A DNA stretch of 64,000 bases from Agromyces sp. CF514 (GTDB lineage Bacteria > Actinomycetota > Actinomycetes > Actinomycetales > Microbacteriaceae): positions 620,001 to 684,000 of the forward strand of contig NZ_FOZD01000002.1 in the NCBI RefSeq assembly GCF_900113185.1. The letters are read 5' to 3'. The translations under genes were made by a program, and so were the position numbers. The notes beneath the pieces were generated by a model, which did not search any database, was not told the DNA's origin, and saw only the letters and a list, made by a program, of their open reading frames with translations. Below are positions 35,834 to 44,585 of this stretch, in pieces (position 1 is the stretch's first letter; every line of letters begins with the position of its first letter).

Positions 35834-36406
35834 CTACGAGCCGAGGGCGGTGACCGCGGCCGGCGCGGCCATGGCGGCGAGCATGAGCGACATGCCCGCC
35901 GCCATCGCCCCGTGTCGCAGCGCAACCCGGCCCGATCGCACCGCCCGGGCCGCCACCCATGCCCCCAGCACGACCACGGCGAGCACGGCGAGCGACTGGA
36001 GCGGCAGCACGGGTCCGGCGTGGTGGGCGGCGGAGGTCGCGTCGGACGTCGCGCTTGCACTTGCGGCCCCGGTGCTCGACGCAGCGACGCCGGCGAGGAG
36101 CCATCCGGTCGCGATCAGGGCGAGGGCGTGGTGCAGGTCGGCGAGCGGGCGGCCGCACCGGGCCATCGGCTCCGGTCGACGGATGTCGCGGCGGGCCCGG
36201 ACGCCGATGGCGAGGCCCGCGGCGACGAGGAGCGCCGACCAGGCGAGCCCGGGCAGCAGGCGCGTGAAGGCCGTGTCGAGCATGGCGGCAGCCATGACGA
36301 CGGCGGCCAGGGCGTCGAGGACACGCATCCGGCGGCCGGGCGCGAGCGCGGCGACGGTTCCCGCCACTGCTCCGAGGAGCATCACGCCGTGCACGATCTC
36401 GACCAT
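35834..36406 (-). CDS. Hypothetical integral membrane protein
   Basis: A 190-residue protein with about five hydrophobic helices and several histidines (MVEIVHGVMLL, DLHHALALIATGW, AAHHAGPV, LRHGAMAAGMSLMLAAMAAP). The spaced His/Met residues in membrane helices recall DUF5134-like or copper-related membrane proteins of Actinobacteria, but I cannot assign it firmly. It is divergent from the copper amine oxidase gene with 74 bases between them, so a role in copper handling for that enzyme is a tempting but unproven guess. Three 9-base repeats (GGTTCGGGC) lie just past its stop at about 35805-35830. Confidence 0.65.
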   Translation of the reverse strand: MVEIVHGVMLLGAVAGTVAALAPGRRMRVLDALAAVVMAAAMLDTAFTRLLPGLAWSALLVAAGLAIGVRARRDIRRPEPMARCGRPLADLHHALALIATGWLLAGVAASSTGAASASATSDATSAAHHAGPVLPLQSLAVLAVVVLGAWVAARAVRSGRVALRHGAMAAGMSLMLAAMAAPAAVTALGS

Positions 36407-36443
36407 TCGTCTTCCGAATCTTCCCTGTTCCGGTGCGTGGGGT

Positions 36444-36449
36444 TATATT
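36444..36449 (+). promoter_or_regulatory. Putative -10 element of the amine oxidase gene
   Basis: TATATT at 36444-36449 sits in a short AT-rich island between divergent genes. The -35 region 17 bases upstream (TTCCCT) is weak, suggesting dependence on an activator such as the FeaR-like protein. AAAAAAGG precedes the start codon. Confidence 0.4.
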
Positions 36450-36480
36450 ACTCGACAAACGTAGAGAAAAAAGGTGCCAC

Positions 36481-38523
36481 ATGACAGCGACGTCCACCCT
36501 CCACTCGATCGGCCGGCGGCCCGACGCTGCGTCGCACGCCATCGCGAACGACCCGCTGCGCGGACTCACCGCGGCCGAGATCGACGGGGCCCGCGACATC
36601 CTGCACGAGGCCGGCCTCATCGGCGAGCACACCCGTTTCGTGTACCTCGGGCTCGACGAGCCGGCCAAAGCCGACGTGCTCGCGGGCGTCGAGCTGCCCC
36701 GCGTCGTGCGCGCCCTGGTGCTCGACCGGTCGACGGGTGCCTCCGCCGACCTCCGCGTCTCGGTCACCGACCGCGCCGTGGTCTCGAACGAGGCGATCGA
36801 CACGGCGAACGGCCATGTGCCGATCCTCGACGTCGAGTTCGAGGCGATCTACGACCTGCTCGGCGCCGAGCAGGAGTGGCACGACGCCTTGGCCAAGCGC
36901 GGCATCACGCACGAGCAGGTCGCCCTCGCGCCGCTCTCGGCCGGCAACTACGGGTTCGAGGCCGAGACGGGGCGCCGGGTCATCCGCGTGCTCGCCTTCA
37001 TGCGCGAGAACGAACAGGACCACTGCTGGGCGCACCCCGTCGACGGACTCTGCGCCTACGTCGACATGGTCGAAGGCCGCATGTTCGAGCTCATCGACCA
37101 CCGCGTCTACGACATCCCGGCCGAGGGCGGCAACTTCGACGACCCCGCGGTGCAGGGCGCACCGCTCGACACCCTGAAGCCGATCGAGATCACCCAGCCC
37201 GAGGGGCCGAGCTTCACCGTCGAGGGCGATCACGTGAGCTGGGCGAACTGGCGACTCTCGCTCGCCTTCGACGCACGCGAGGGCCTCGTGCTGCGCCGCA
37301 TCCGCTACGTGGATGCCGACCAGGGCGGCGAGGAGCGCGACATCGTCTACCGCGCCTCGATCGCCGAGATGGTCGTGCCCTACGGCGATCCGTCGCCGTC
37401 GCGGTTCTGGCAGAACTACTTCGACACCGGCGAGTACGTCTTCGGCCGCTATGCGAACTCACTGCAGCTCGGATGCGACTGCCTCGGCGAGATCCGCTAC
37501 TTCGACGCGACGATCGCCGACGAGTTCGGGCACCCCCGCGTCATCCCGAACGCCATCTGCATGCACGAGGAGGACTACGGCACCCTCTGGAAGCACACCG
37601 ACATCTACACGGGCTCGAACGAGGTGCGCCGCCAGCGCCGGCTCGTGATCAGCTTCTTCACCACCGTCGGCAACTACGACTACGGCTTCTACTGGTACCT
37701 GTACCTCGACGGCACCATCGAATGCGAGGCCAAGCTCACCGGCGTGCTCTTCACCTCGGCCTACGACGCCGAGGCCGGCGACCACGCGAGCGAGGTCGCA
37801 CCCGGTCTCGGGGCGCCGTACCACCAGCACCTCTTCAGCGCCCGGCTCGACATGATGGTCGACGGCCTCGCCAACGCCGTCGACGAGGTCGACGCGGCAC
37901 GCGTGCCGATGGGGGAGGGCAACGCCTACGGCAACGCCTTCACCAAGCACAGCACCCGCCTGCGCAGCGAGTCCGAGGGGGCTCGCGACGCGAACCCCGG
38001 CGTCGGGCGCACCTGGCACATCGTGAACACCGAGAAGACGAACCGCCTCGGCCGGCCCGTCGGGTACGAGCTCATCGCGCAGGGGTCGCCCACCCTGCTC
38101 GCCGATCCCGAATCGGTCATCGCCCAGCGCGCCGGCTTCACGCGCAAGCACCTCTGGGTCACGCAGTACGACCGGGCAGAGCGCTACCCCGCCGGCGACC
38201 TCGTGAACCAGAACCCCGGCGGCGACGGCCTGCCGCGGTACACGGCCGCCGACCGCTCGATCGACGGAGACGACATCGTGCTCTGGCACACGTTCGGCCC
38301 GACCCACTTCCCGCGGGTCGAGGACTGGCCCGTGATGCCGGTCGACACGGCCAAGTTCACGCTCAAGCCGTACGGCTTCTTCGGCCGCAACCCGACGCTC
38401 AACGTGCCCTCGTCGGCCGCGCTCGGGATGGCCTGCCACACCGGGGCGGCTCACGAAGGCCACGACGCGGACGGATGTCGGTGCGAGGCCGGGGCGTGCA
38501 CGTGCGCCGGGCACGGGCACTGA
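36481..38523 (+). CDS. tynA: Copper-containing primary amine oxidase (tyramine/phenylethylamine oxidase)
   Basis: A 680-residue copper/topaquinone amine oxidase: R-CH2-NH2 + O2 + H2O gives aldehyde, ammonia and H2O2. The TPQ precursor is Y399 in VGNYDYGF; the copper ligands are H448 and H450 (YHQHLF) and H609 (THFPRVEDWP); the catalytic-base Asp is D315 in FDTGEYVFG. N2/N3 domains and the large beta-sandwich are complete. There is no signal peptide, so it is likely cytoplasmic as in Arthrobacter enzymes. The last 29 residues contain five Cys and five His (starting CHTGAAHEGH, ending CAGHGH), an unusual metal-binding-like tail. It is divergent from a His-rich membrane protein and convergent with a TetR gene. 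Confidence 0.95.
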   Translation: MTATSTLHSIGRRPDAASHAIANDPLRGLTAAEIDGARDILHEAGLIGEHTRFVYLGLDEPAKADVLAGVELPRVVRALVLDRSTGASADLRVSVTDRAVVSNEAIDTANGHVPILDVEFEAIYDLLGAEQEWHDALAKRGITHEQVALAPLSAGNYGFEAETGRRVIRVLAFMRENEQDHCWAHPVDGLCAYVDMVEGRMFELIDHRVYDIPAEGGNFDDPAVQGAPLDTLKPIEITQPEGPSFTVEGDHVSWANWRLSLAFDAREGLVLRRIRYVDADQGGEERDIVYRASIAEMVVPYGDPSPSRFWQNYFDTGEYVFGRYANSLQLGCDCLGEIRYFDATIADEFGHPRVIPNAICMHEEDYGTLWKHTDIYTGSNEVRRQRRLVISFFTTVGNYDYGFYWYLYLDGTIECEAKLTGVLFTSAYDAEAGDHASEVAPGLGAPYHQHLFSARLDMMVDGLANAVDEVDAARVPMGEGNAYGNAFTKHSTRLRSESEGARDANPGVGRTWHIVNTEKTNRLGRPVGYELIAQGSPTLLADPESVIAQRAGFTRKHLWVTQYDRAERYPAGDLVNQNPGGDGLPRYTAADRSIDGDDIVLWHTFGPTHFPRVEDWPVMPVDTAKFTLKPYGFFGRNPTLNVPSSAALGMACHTGAAHEGHDADGCRCEAGACTCAGHGH

Positions 38524-38543
38524 CCACGCGCTGACGCGCCAGG

Positions 38544-38575
38544 GGGCCGGATGTCGCAGCCGCGGCATCCGGCCC
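38544..38575. terminator. Bidirectional terminator after the amine oxidase gene
   Basis: GGGCCGGATG (38544-38553) pairs perfectly with CATCCGGCCC (38566-38575), with a 12-base loop, between the convergent amine oxidase and TetR genes. One arm contains GGCATCC. Confidence 0.75.
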
Positions 38576-38635
38576 TCATCGCGTCGCCCGGCCGAACGCG
38601 CGCAGCGGCCGCACGCAGCGGGCCGCACGCCGTGG

Positions 38636-39223
38636 CTACCGCAGCAGGTCGAGGTACCCCTCGAGCAGGCGCGTGAGGCGAGCGGGGTCTGCGCTCGCCG
38701 GGGAGACGACGGCGATCACCTGCACGCCGTCGACGAAGGCCATGAGGTGGTCGGTCGCGACCGCCACGTCGAGGTCGGCGCGCGCCTCGCCGAGCTGCTT
38801 CGCACGCTCGAGGTGATCGGCGATCTCGACCCGCCATTCGTCCATGGTGCGCTCGTGCAGGGCCAGCAGGTCGGGTTCGTTGGCCGCGTACTCCCAGAAC
38901 GGAATCACGATGCGCGCCTCGAGGATGCGCTCCTCGTCGAGCGGGAAGATCTGCAGCATGAGCTCGCGCAGTGCGGGCATGCCCTCGAGGTCGGCACGCA
39001 CGGCCGCGAACCTGGCGTTGGTCGCCGAGTAGACGTGCTCGAACGTGGCCCCGATCAGCTCCTCCTTGTTGCGGAAGTACGGGAAGAGCCCGCCGTTGGC
39101 GACGCCGGCCGACCTCGCGATCTCGCGCATCGTCGTGGCGCGGAACCCCTTCTCGGCGATGAGTCGCCAGGTCGCGCGCACGATCTCGAGTCGGCGCTCG
39201 TCGTGGTCGACGATCTTCGGCAT
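38636..39223 (-). CDS. TetR-family regulator (BetI-like C-terminal domain)
   Basis: A 195-residue TetR regulator with the HTH TTMREIARSAGVANGGLFPYFRNKEELI (residues about 29-56) and a C-terminal domain of the TetR_C_6/BetI type (VIPFWEYAANEPDLLALHERTMDEWR ... AFVDGVQVIAVVSPA). Encoded directly after the aldehyde dehydrogenase gene on the same strand and convergent with the amine oxidase, it probably controls aromatic-amine degradation. Its operator was not identified with confidence. A terminator-like stem separates it from the dehydrogenase gene, so it may also have its own promoter. Confidence 0.88.
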   Translation of the reverse strand: MPKIVDHDERRLEIVRATWRLIAEKGFRATTMREIARSAGVANGGLFPYFRNKEELIGATFEHVYSATNARFAAVRADLEGMPALRELMLQIFPLDEERILEARIVIPFWEYAANEPDLLALHERTMDEWRVEIADHLERAKQLGEARADLDVAVATDHLMAFVDGVQVIAVVSPASADPARLTRLLEGYLDLLR

Positions 39224-39318
39224 GGTCCCCTCTCGCGACCCTCGGCGGAGCGGTCACGGGCGCCGTGGTCGCCGTCCACGATACGCGTGCGGCCTCCGAC
39301 GACGGGGACGCACGCGGA

Positions 39319-39349
39319 CGGGCCGGGAGCGACTCGCGCTCCCGGCCCG
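39319..39349 (-). terminator. Terminator after the aldehyde dehydrogenase gene
   Basis: CGGGCCGGGAGCG (39319-39331) pairs with CGCTCCCGGCCCG (39337-39349), a perfect 13-bp stem with a five-base loop, 17 bases past the dehydrogenase stop on the minus strand. Confidence 0.8.
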
Positions 39350-39365
39350 CCGGTGTGCTCGCGGA

Positions 39366-40799
39366 TCAGCCGTTGACGACCTGCGGCACGCCGAGCGCCT
39401 TCAGGCCCTCGACGCCGAACTCGAGCCCGTAGCCCGACTGCTTCGCGCCGCCGAACGGCACCATCGGGTGGATCGTGCCGTGCGAGTTGATCCACACGGT
39501 GCCGGCCTCGATGCGTGCGGCGACGCGTCGCGCCTCGTCGCGATCCGACGCCCACACCGAGGCGCCGAGCCCGACCTCGACGTCGTTCGCGAGGGCGATC
39601 GCCTCGTCGACGTCGTGGTAGCGGATGATCGGCAGCGCCGGGCCGAACTGCTCCTCCTGCACGAGCGGGTTCGCGTTCTCGATGTCGGCGATGAGCGTCG
39701 TCGGGTAGAAGTGACCCGGCTGGTCGCGGTCGGGCTCGCCGCCGAGCAGCACGCGAGCGCCAGACGCCTTGGCCGACTCGACCAGCCGGTCGACGATGTC
39801 GAACTGCTGGCGGTTCTGCAGCGGGCCGAGCACGTTCGCCTCGTCGAGACCGACGCCCATGGGCATGGCGGCCGCGACCTCGACCAGGGCCTCGCACACC
39901 GCGTCGTAGACGCTGTCGTGCACGTACAGGCGCTTCAGCGCGGCGCAGGTCTGGCCCGTGTTGATGAACGCGCCCCAGAACAGTCCCTCGGCGATCGCCT
40001 TCGGGTCGACGTCGGGCAGCACGATGCCCGCGTCGTTGCCGCCGAGTTCGAGCGAGAGCCGCTTGACCGTGTCGGCCGAGCTGCGGATGATCGCCTTGCC
40101 CGTCGCCGTCGACCCCGTGAACATGACCTTGCCGACGGCGGGGTGCGACGAGAGCGCCGCTCCGATCTCGCGGCCGCCCGAGACGATCTCGACGACGCCT
40201 TCGGGCAGCACCCGGTTGATGACCGCGATGAGTGCGAGCACGCTGAGCGGCGTGTACTCCGACGGCTTCACGACGACGGTGTTGCCCATGCGCAGCGCGG
40301 GGCCGACCTGCCAGACGGTGATCATCTGGGGCCAGTTCCACGGGCCGATCGCGCCGACCACGCCGATCGGCCGGTACGTCAGCTCGGCGTGCGTCTGCCC
40401 GTCGTCGAAGACGACCTCCGTCTCGAGCGGGGTCGCGGCGGCGGCGCGCAGCCATCCGGAGGCCCCGCCCACCTCGAACCGCGCGTTCGGGCCGTTCAGC
40501 GGCTTGCCCTGCTCGCGCGAGAGGATGCGGGCGAGCGCCTCGGCTTCGGCGTCGATCGCGTCGGCGGCCTGCATGAGCAGCTCGCTGCGCCGCTCGTGGC
40601 CGAGCGCGGCCCACGCCGGCTGGGCGGCCTTCGCCCGGGCGACCGCGGCTTCGAGGTCGTCGACCGAGTGCACGGGCGCCTGCCCGATGACCTCGCCGGT
40701 GGCGGGATCGAGGATGTCTCGGCGCTCGCCTTCCTGCGGCGTGATCTCGGCGAGCAGGTCGTCGGTCGTCGGTTCGAGCACGGGGGTCGGGCTGTCCAT
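39366..40799 (-). CDS. Aldehyde dehydrogenase (phenylacetaldehyde dehydrogenase-like)
   Basis: A 477-residue NAD(P)-dependent aldehyde dehydrogenase. The Rossmann/active-site features are PIGVVGAIGPWNWPQMITVWQ, KPSEYTPLS, FTGSTATGKAI, the general-base glutamate in LSLELGGNDAGIV, and the catalytic cysteine in FINTGQTCAALKR. GGAGGA precedes ATG 40799. In E. coli the corresponding FeaB enzyme oxidises phenylacetaldehyde and 4-hydroxyphenylacetaldehyde made by TynA. The same step, aryl-acetaldehyde to arylacetate, is the natural role here between the amine oxidase and the homoprotocatechuate genes. Sequence alone does not distinguish it from other ALDH subfamilies. Confidence 0.88.
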   Translation of the reverse strand: MDSPTPVLEPTTDDLLAEITPQEGERRDILDPATGEVIGQAPVHSVDDLEAAVARAKAAQPAWAALGHERRSELLMQAADAIDAEAEALARILSREQGKPLNGPNARFEVGGASGWLRAAAATPLETEVVFDDGQTHAELTYRPIGVVGAIGPWNWPQMITVWQVGPALRMGNTVVVKPSEYTPLSVLALIAVINRVLPEGVVEIVSGGREIGAALSSHPAVGKVMFTGSTATGKAIIRSSADTVKRLSLELGGNDAGIVLPDVDPKAIAEGLFWGAFINTGQTCAALKRLYVHDSVYDAVCEALVEVAAAMPMGVGLDEANVLGPLQNRQQFDIVDRLVESAKASGARVLLGGEPDRDQPGHFYPTTLIADIENANPLVQEEQFGPALPIIRYHDVDEAIALANDVEVGLGASVWASDRDEARRVAARIEAGTVWINSHGTIHPMVPFGGAKQSGYGLEFGVEGLKALGVPQVVNG

Positions 40800-40945
40800 G
40801 GTTCCTCCACGTTGAGTCGGGGTTCCACGGTAGGCAGGGCGACGCGCTGGGGCCTTGCCCCTGCGTGCGGCGCCCTTGACCCTGCGCGCAGGGAGCGCGC
40901 GGGCACGAGCAGGCGCCCGCACGCGACATCCGCCTGCACTCCTCG

Positions 40946-41018
40946 ACGGGAGGAGATGACGTCGAGCGGAGGACCGGATCTGCGAAACGGTCCTCCGCTC
41001 GCGGCGAAGTCCTCCCGT
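40946..41018. other. Nested double hairpin between hpaD and the aldehyde dehydrogenase gene
   Basis: An inner perfect 14-bp stem (CGAGCGGAGGACCG, 40963-40976, with 40988-41001; loop GATCTGCGAAA) is enclosed by an outer 9-bp stem (ACGGGAGGA, 40946-40954, with 41010-41018). It occupies the 283-base gap between two genes read on the minus strand. No T-tract follows. It could be a terminator, an mRNA-processing or stabilising element, or a folded leader of the dehydrogenase mRNA. The rest of this gap shows no gene. Confidence 0.75.
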
Positions 41019-41082
41019 GCGGCCGTCGCCCGGCGGGACGGCGCGCAGGCGGGCCTGACCGCCGGGAGCGGGGCGGGCGCGC

Positions 41083-42243
41083 CTACAGGGTGTTGCCGAG
41101 CTTGAAGCCCTTCGCCTCGTCGCCCTGGCGGGTGTACGAAAAGCCGTCGGCGCCGATCGTCACGGCCATCTCGGAGGAGTCGGTGCGGGCGACGACGGGC
41201 TTCGGGTTGCCGTCGAGGTCGAGCACGAGCGAGGCCTCGGTGTACCAGGAGGGCACGACGGGGTTGCCCCACCAGTCGCGGCGCTGGTTGTCGTGCACGT
41301 CCCACGTGACGACGGGGTTGTCGGGGTCGCCAGTGTAGTAGTCCTGCGTGTAGATCTCGACACGGTGGCCGTCGGGGTCGCGCAGGTAGAGGTAGAACGC
41401 GTTCGAGACGCCGTGGCGCCCGGGGCCGCGCTCGATCGCGTCCGATCGCCGCAGCGCGCCGAGCTTGTCGCAGATCGCGAGGATGTTGTGCTTCTCGTGC
41501 GTGGCGAACGCGACGTGGTGCATGCGCGGGCCGTCGCCGCCGGTCATGGCGGTGTCGTGCACGGTGGGCTTGCGCCGCATCCACGCGGCGTAGACGACGC
41601 CCTCGCCGTCCTGGATGTCCTCCGTCACACGGAACCCGAGCGTCTGCATGAAGTTCACGGCGCGGGGCACGTCGGGCGTGACCTGGTTGAAGTGGTCGAG
41701 GCGCACGAGCTCACCCGGCGTGTGCAGGTCGTAGCGCCACGAGAGGCGCTCGACATGGGTGGTCTCGTAGAAGAACTCGTACGGGAAGCCGAGCGGGTCC
41801 TCGACGCGCACCGAGTCGCCGATGCCCTTGGTGAAGCCCTCGGCCCGGCGTTCGACGCGGCATCCGAGCTCTGTGTAGAAGGCGACGGCCTTGTCGAGGT
41901 CGTCGTTCGAGCGCACCCGGTACGAGAATGCGGCGACGGCGGCGACGGGGCCGACCCGCAGCACGAGGTTGTGGTGGATGAACTCCTCGGTCGAGCGCAG
42001 GTAGATCGCGGTGTCGTCCTCTTCGGTGACGTAGAGGCCGAGCACGTCGACGTAGAACTCGCGCGAGGCGGCGAGGTCGGTGACGACGAGTTCCATGTAC
42101 GCGCAGCGCAGGATGTCGGGGGCGGGCACCGAGGGCGTCGGCACCGGGTCATCGGTGTGGATCGGGGCCTCTTGCGAGACGTAGAAGCCCGACGAGGTCA
42201 GGGTCATGCCATCTCGGTGCGATGGTGCGGTGCGGTCGGTCAT
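41083..42243 (-). CDS. hpaD: 3,4-Dihydroxyphenylacetate (homoprotocatechuate) 2,3-dioxygenase
   Basis: A 386-residue extradiol ring-cleavage dioxygenase of the VOC superfamily, giving 5-carboxymethyl-2-hydroxymuconate semialdehyde. It aligns closely with the Brevibacterium fuscum enzyme as I remember it, with a constant offset of 29 residues. Metal ligands are H184, H243 and E296; second-sphere residues N186, W221, H229, R272, H277 and Y286 correspond to the known N157, W192, H200, R243, H248 and Y257. The fused C-terminal lid (WDVHDNQRRDWWGNPVVPSWYTE ... KGFKLGN) is present. The metal may be Fe(II) or Mn(II). The N-terminus is 29 residues longer than usual; ATG 42243 has a usable GGA upstream. 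It is followed by hpaE's upstream position in the same transcription unit. Confidence 0.96.
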   Translation of the reverse strand: MTDRTAPSHRDGMTLTSSGFYVSQEAPIHTDDPVPTPSVPAPDILRCAYMELVVTDLAASREFYVDVLGLYVTEEDDTAIYLRSTEEFIHHNLVLRVGPVAAVAAFSYRVRSNDDLDKAVAFYTELGCRVERRAEGFTKGIGDSVRVEDPLGFPYEFFYETTHVERLSWRYDLHTPGELVRLDHFNQVTPDVPRAVNFMQTLGFRVTEDIQDGEGVVYAAWMRRKPTVHDTAMTGGDGPRMHHVAFATHEKHNILAICDKLGALRRSDAIERGPGRHGVSNAFYLYLRDPDGHRVEIYTQDYYTGDPDNPVVTWDVHDNQRRDWWGNPVVPSWYTEASLVLDLDGNPKPVVARTDSSEMAVTIGADGFSYTRQGDEAKGFKLGNTL

Positions 42244-42309
42244 GTCAGCGTCCTTGCGTGATGATGTGCGGTGGTGCCGGCGAAGCAGGAGCGGGGCGGA
42301 TGCCGCGGC

Positions 42310-43818
42310 TCACGCCTTGCCGAAGGTCGGGTTGTGCGGGGCGCCGAGCGTGATGTGCACGCTCTGCTGGTCGGTGTAGAAGTCGATCGAGCGGTAGCCG
42401 CCCTCGTGCCCGAGGCCCGACGCCTTGACGCCGCCGAACGGCGTGCGCAGGTCGCGCACGTTGTTCGAGTTGAGCCACACCATGCCCGCCTCGACGGCCT
42501 GCGCGAAGTTGTGGGCCCGACGCAGGTCGTTCGTCCAGATGTAGGCGGCGAGGCCGTACTTCGTGTCGTTCGCGAGGGCGAGCGCCTCCTCCTCGGTGTC
42601 GAACGGGGTGATCGCGACGACCGGCCCGAAGATCTCCTCCTGGAAGATGCGGGCGTCGGGGGCGACATCCGCGAACACCGTGGGGGCGACGTAATTGCCG
42701 GTCGGGAAGCCCTCGGGGCGTCCGCCGCCGGCGACGAGGCGGCCCTCGGTCTTGCCGAGCTCGACGTAGCCCATGACCTTCTCGTAGTGCTCGGGGTGCA
42801 CGAGTGCGCCGACCTCGGTCTTCGGGTCGTGCGGCGCGCCGACGACCACGCGCGCGGCCTGCGCGGCGTAGCGCTCGACGAACTCGTCGTAGACCTCGCG
42901 CTGCACGAGGATGCGCGAACCTGCGGTGCAGCGCTCGCCGTTCAGCGAGAACACGCCGAAGATGGTCGCGTCGATCGCGGTGTCGAGGTCGGCGTCGGCG
43001 AACACGATCGCGGGGCTCTTGCCGCCGAGCTCCATCGAGAGGCCCTTGAGGAACGGCGCGGCGTTGCCGAAGATGAGCTGGCCGGTCGAGCTCTCGCCGG
43101 TGAACGAGATGAGCGGCACGTCGGGGTGCTTCACGAGCGCGTCGCCGGCGTCTTCGCCGAGGCCGTTGACGAGGTTGAAGACGCCCTTCGGCAGCCCGGC
43201 CTCCTCGAAGATGCCTGCCCAGAGCGACGCCGACAGGGGCGTGAACTCGGCGGGCTTCAGCACGACGGTGTTGCCGGTCGCGAGCGCGGGGCCGAGCTTC
43301 CACGACTCGAGCATGAACGGCGTGTTCCACGGCGTGATCAGCCCGGCGACGCCGATCGGCTTGCGGTTGACGTAGTTCATCTGCTTGCCGGGCACCTTGA
43401 AGGCATCGTCGGCCTGGGCCACGATGAGGTCGGCGAAGAAGCGGAAGTTCTCGGCCGCCCGTCGTGCCTGGCCGAGTGCCTGCGTGATCGGCAGGCCCGA
43501 GTCGAACGACTCGAGCTCGGCGAGGCGGGCGTCGCGCGACTCGACGATGTCGGCGATGCGGTGCAGCACGCGCGAGCGCTCGCGGGGCAGCATGCGCGGC
43601 CACGGGCCCTCGGTGAACGCGCGGCGCGCGGCGGCCACGGCACGCTCGACGTCGGCCTGCTTGCCGGCGGCGGCGAGCACGTAGGTCTCGTTCGTGACGG
43701 GGTTCAGCACCTCGAACGTGTCGCCGTCGATCGAGTCGACGAACTCGCCGTCGATGTAGTGGCGGATGCGGTCGGGCAGGCCCTCGGGCACGTACGCGGT
43801 GGTGGGGGCGTCGGTCAT
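42310..43818 (-). CDS. hpaE: 5-Carboxymethyl-2-hydroxymuconate semialdehyde dehydrogenase
   Basis: A 502-residue NAD-dependent aldehyde dehydrogenase. It begins with RIRHYIDGEFVDSIDGDTFEVLNPVTNETY, has PIGVAGLITPWNTPFMLESWKLGPAL, the base in LSMELGGKSPAIVF, and the nucleophile in FSLNGERCTAGSR, and it ends with FGGVKASGLGHEGGYRSIDFYTDQQSVHITLG, the pattern of HpaE/HpcC proteins. It oxidises the ring-cleavage product of HpaD to the tricarboxylic muconate. AAGGAG lies upstream of ATG 43818. The gene is between gntR and hpaD on the same strand, and position supports the specific function over generic ALDH annotation. Confidence 0.93.
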   Translation of the reverse strand: MTDAPTTAYVPEGLPDRIRHYIDGEFVDSIDGDTFEVLNPVTNETYVLAAAGKQADVERAVAAARRAFTEGPWPRMLPRERSRVLHRIADIVESRDARLAELESFDSGLPITQALGQARRAAENFRFFADLIVAQADDAFKVPGKQMNYVNRKPIGVAGLITPWNTPFMLESWKLGPALATGNTVVLKPAEFTPLSASLWAGIFEEAGLPKGVFNLVNGLGEDAGDALVKHPDVPLISFTGESSTGQLIFGNAAPFLKGLSMELGGKSPAIVFADADLDTAIDATIFGVFSLNGERCTAGSRILVQREVYDEFVERYAAQAARVVVGAPHDPKTEVGALVHPEHYEKVMGYVELGKTEGRLVAGGGRPEGFPTGNYVAPTVFADVAPDARIFQEEIFGPVVAITPFDTEEEALALANDTKYGLAAYIWTNDLRRAHNFAQAVEAGMVWLNSNNVRDLRTPFGGVKASGLGHEGGYRSIDFYTDQQSVHITLGAPHNPTFGKA

Positions 43819-43910
43819 GCGGTGCTCCTTCGTCGGAAGTCGTTCGGCGCCGCGGGGAGGCGTGCGCGGCTGGGTGAGGCGGTCGGAGGTCGGTGTCGGT
43901 CGGTGGTCGG

Positions 43911-44585
43911 TCAGACCCCCGCGGGCGCCGGATGCTTGTGCTCGGCCTGGTAGGCGAGCACGGCGTCGAGCGTGGCGGTGCGGTGGGCGCGAGCGCAGAG
44001 CTCGATGTCGAGCGGGTCGGCACCGTCGGCGATCAGGTCGAGGATGCGCTCGTGCTCGGCGACGGACTCGTGCGCGCGGCCCGGCACGAAGCTGAACGAC
44101 GAGTCGCGCAGGGCCTTCATGCGGCTCCAGCCGCGGTGCACGAGGTCGAGGATGTGCGGGTTGGGGCACTCCTCGAACAAGACGGCGTGGAACTCGAGGT
44201 TGAGCTCGGTGAAGCGCACCGGGTCGAAATCGTCGAGCGTCTGGCGCATCCGCTCGTTGACCTCGCGTGCGCGACGGAGGTGATCGGGCCTGAGCGTGGG
44301 CGCCGACAGCGCGGTCGCCGCCCCCTCGACGAGCGCGAGGGTCTGCATGGTGTGCAGGTACTCGGTCTCCTTCAGCAGCGCGACCTGCGCGCCGACGTTG
44401 CGCTCGAAGGTCACGAGTCCCTCGGCCTCGAGGCGGCGGATGGCCTCGCGCACCGGAACGACGCTCATGTCGAGCTCGCCCGCGATCTGGCCGAGCACGA
44501 GACGGTAGCCCGGCACGTAGCGGCCGCTGTCGATGCGCTCGCGGATGAACCGGTACGCCTGCTGCGACTTGCTCTCGGCGCTCAT
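43911..44585 (-). CDS. GntR-family regulator, FCD domain
   Basis: A 224-residue regulator: N-terminal winged helix (KSQQAYRFIRERIDSGRYVPGYRLVLGQIAGELDMSVVPVREAIRRLEAEGLVTFERNVGAQV) and a C-terminal all-helical FCD-type ligand domain with the metal-binding pattern ELNLEFHAVLFEECPNPHIL ... ESVAEHERILDLIADGD-like ... RAHRTATLDAVL. Its ATG overlaps the stop of the FAH-RraA gene, so the regulator is co-transcribed with its probable targets. The palindromes with GTATACGA core upstream of three units in this island fit the FCD-GntR operator consensus (TNGTNNACNA), making it the best candidate binder, with a pathway intermediate as inducer. Confidence 0.92.
   Translation of the reverse strand: MSAESKSQQAYRFIRERIDSGRYVPGYRLVLGQIAGELDMSVVPVREAIRRLEAEGLVTFERNVGAQVALLKETEYLHTMQTLALVEGAATALSAPTLRPDHLRRAREVNERMRQTLDDFDPVRFTELNLEFHAVLFEECPNPHILDLVHRGWSRMKALRDSSFSFVPGRAHESVAEHERILDLIADGADPLDIELCARAHRTATLDAVLAYQAEHKHPAPAGV

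Noticed and set aside
43819-43910. GTCGGT-rich stretch between gntR and hpaE as an operator array
   Set aside because: The units are irregular in spacing and orientation and not palindromic.
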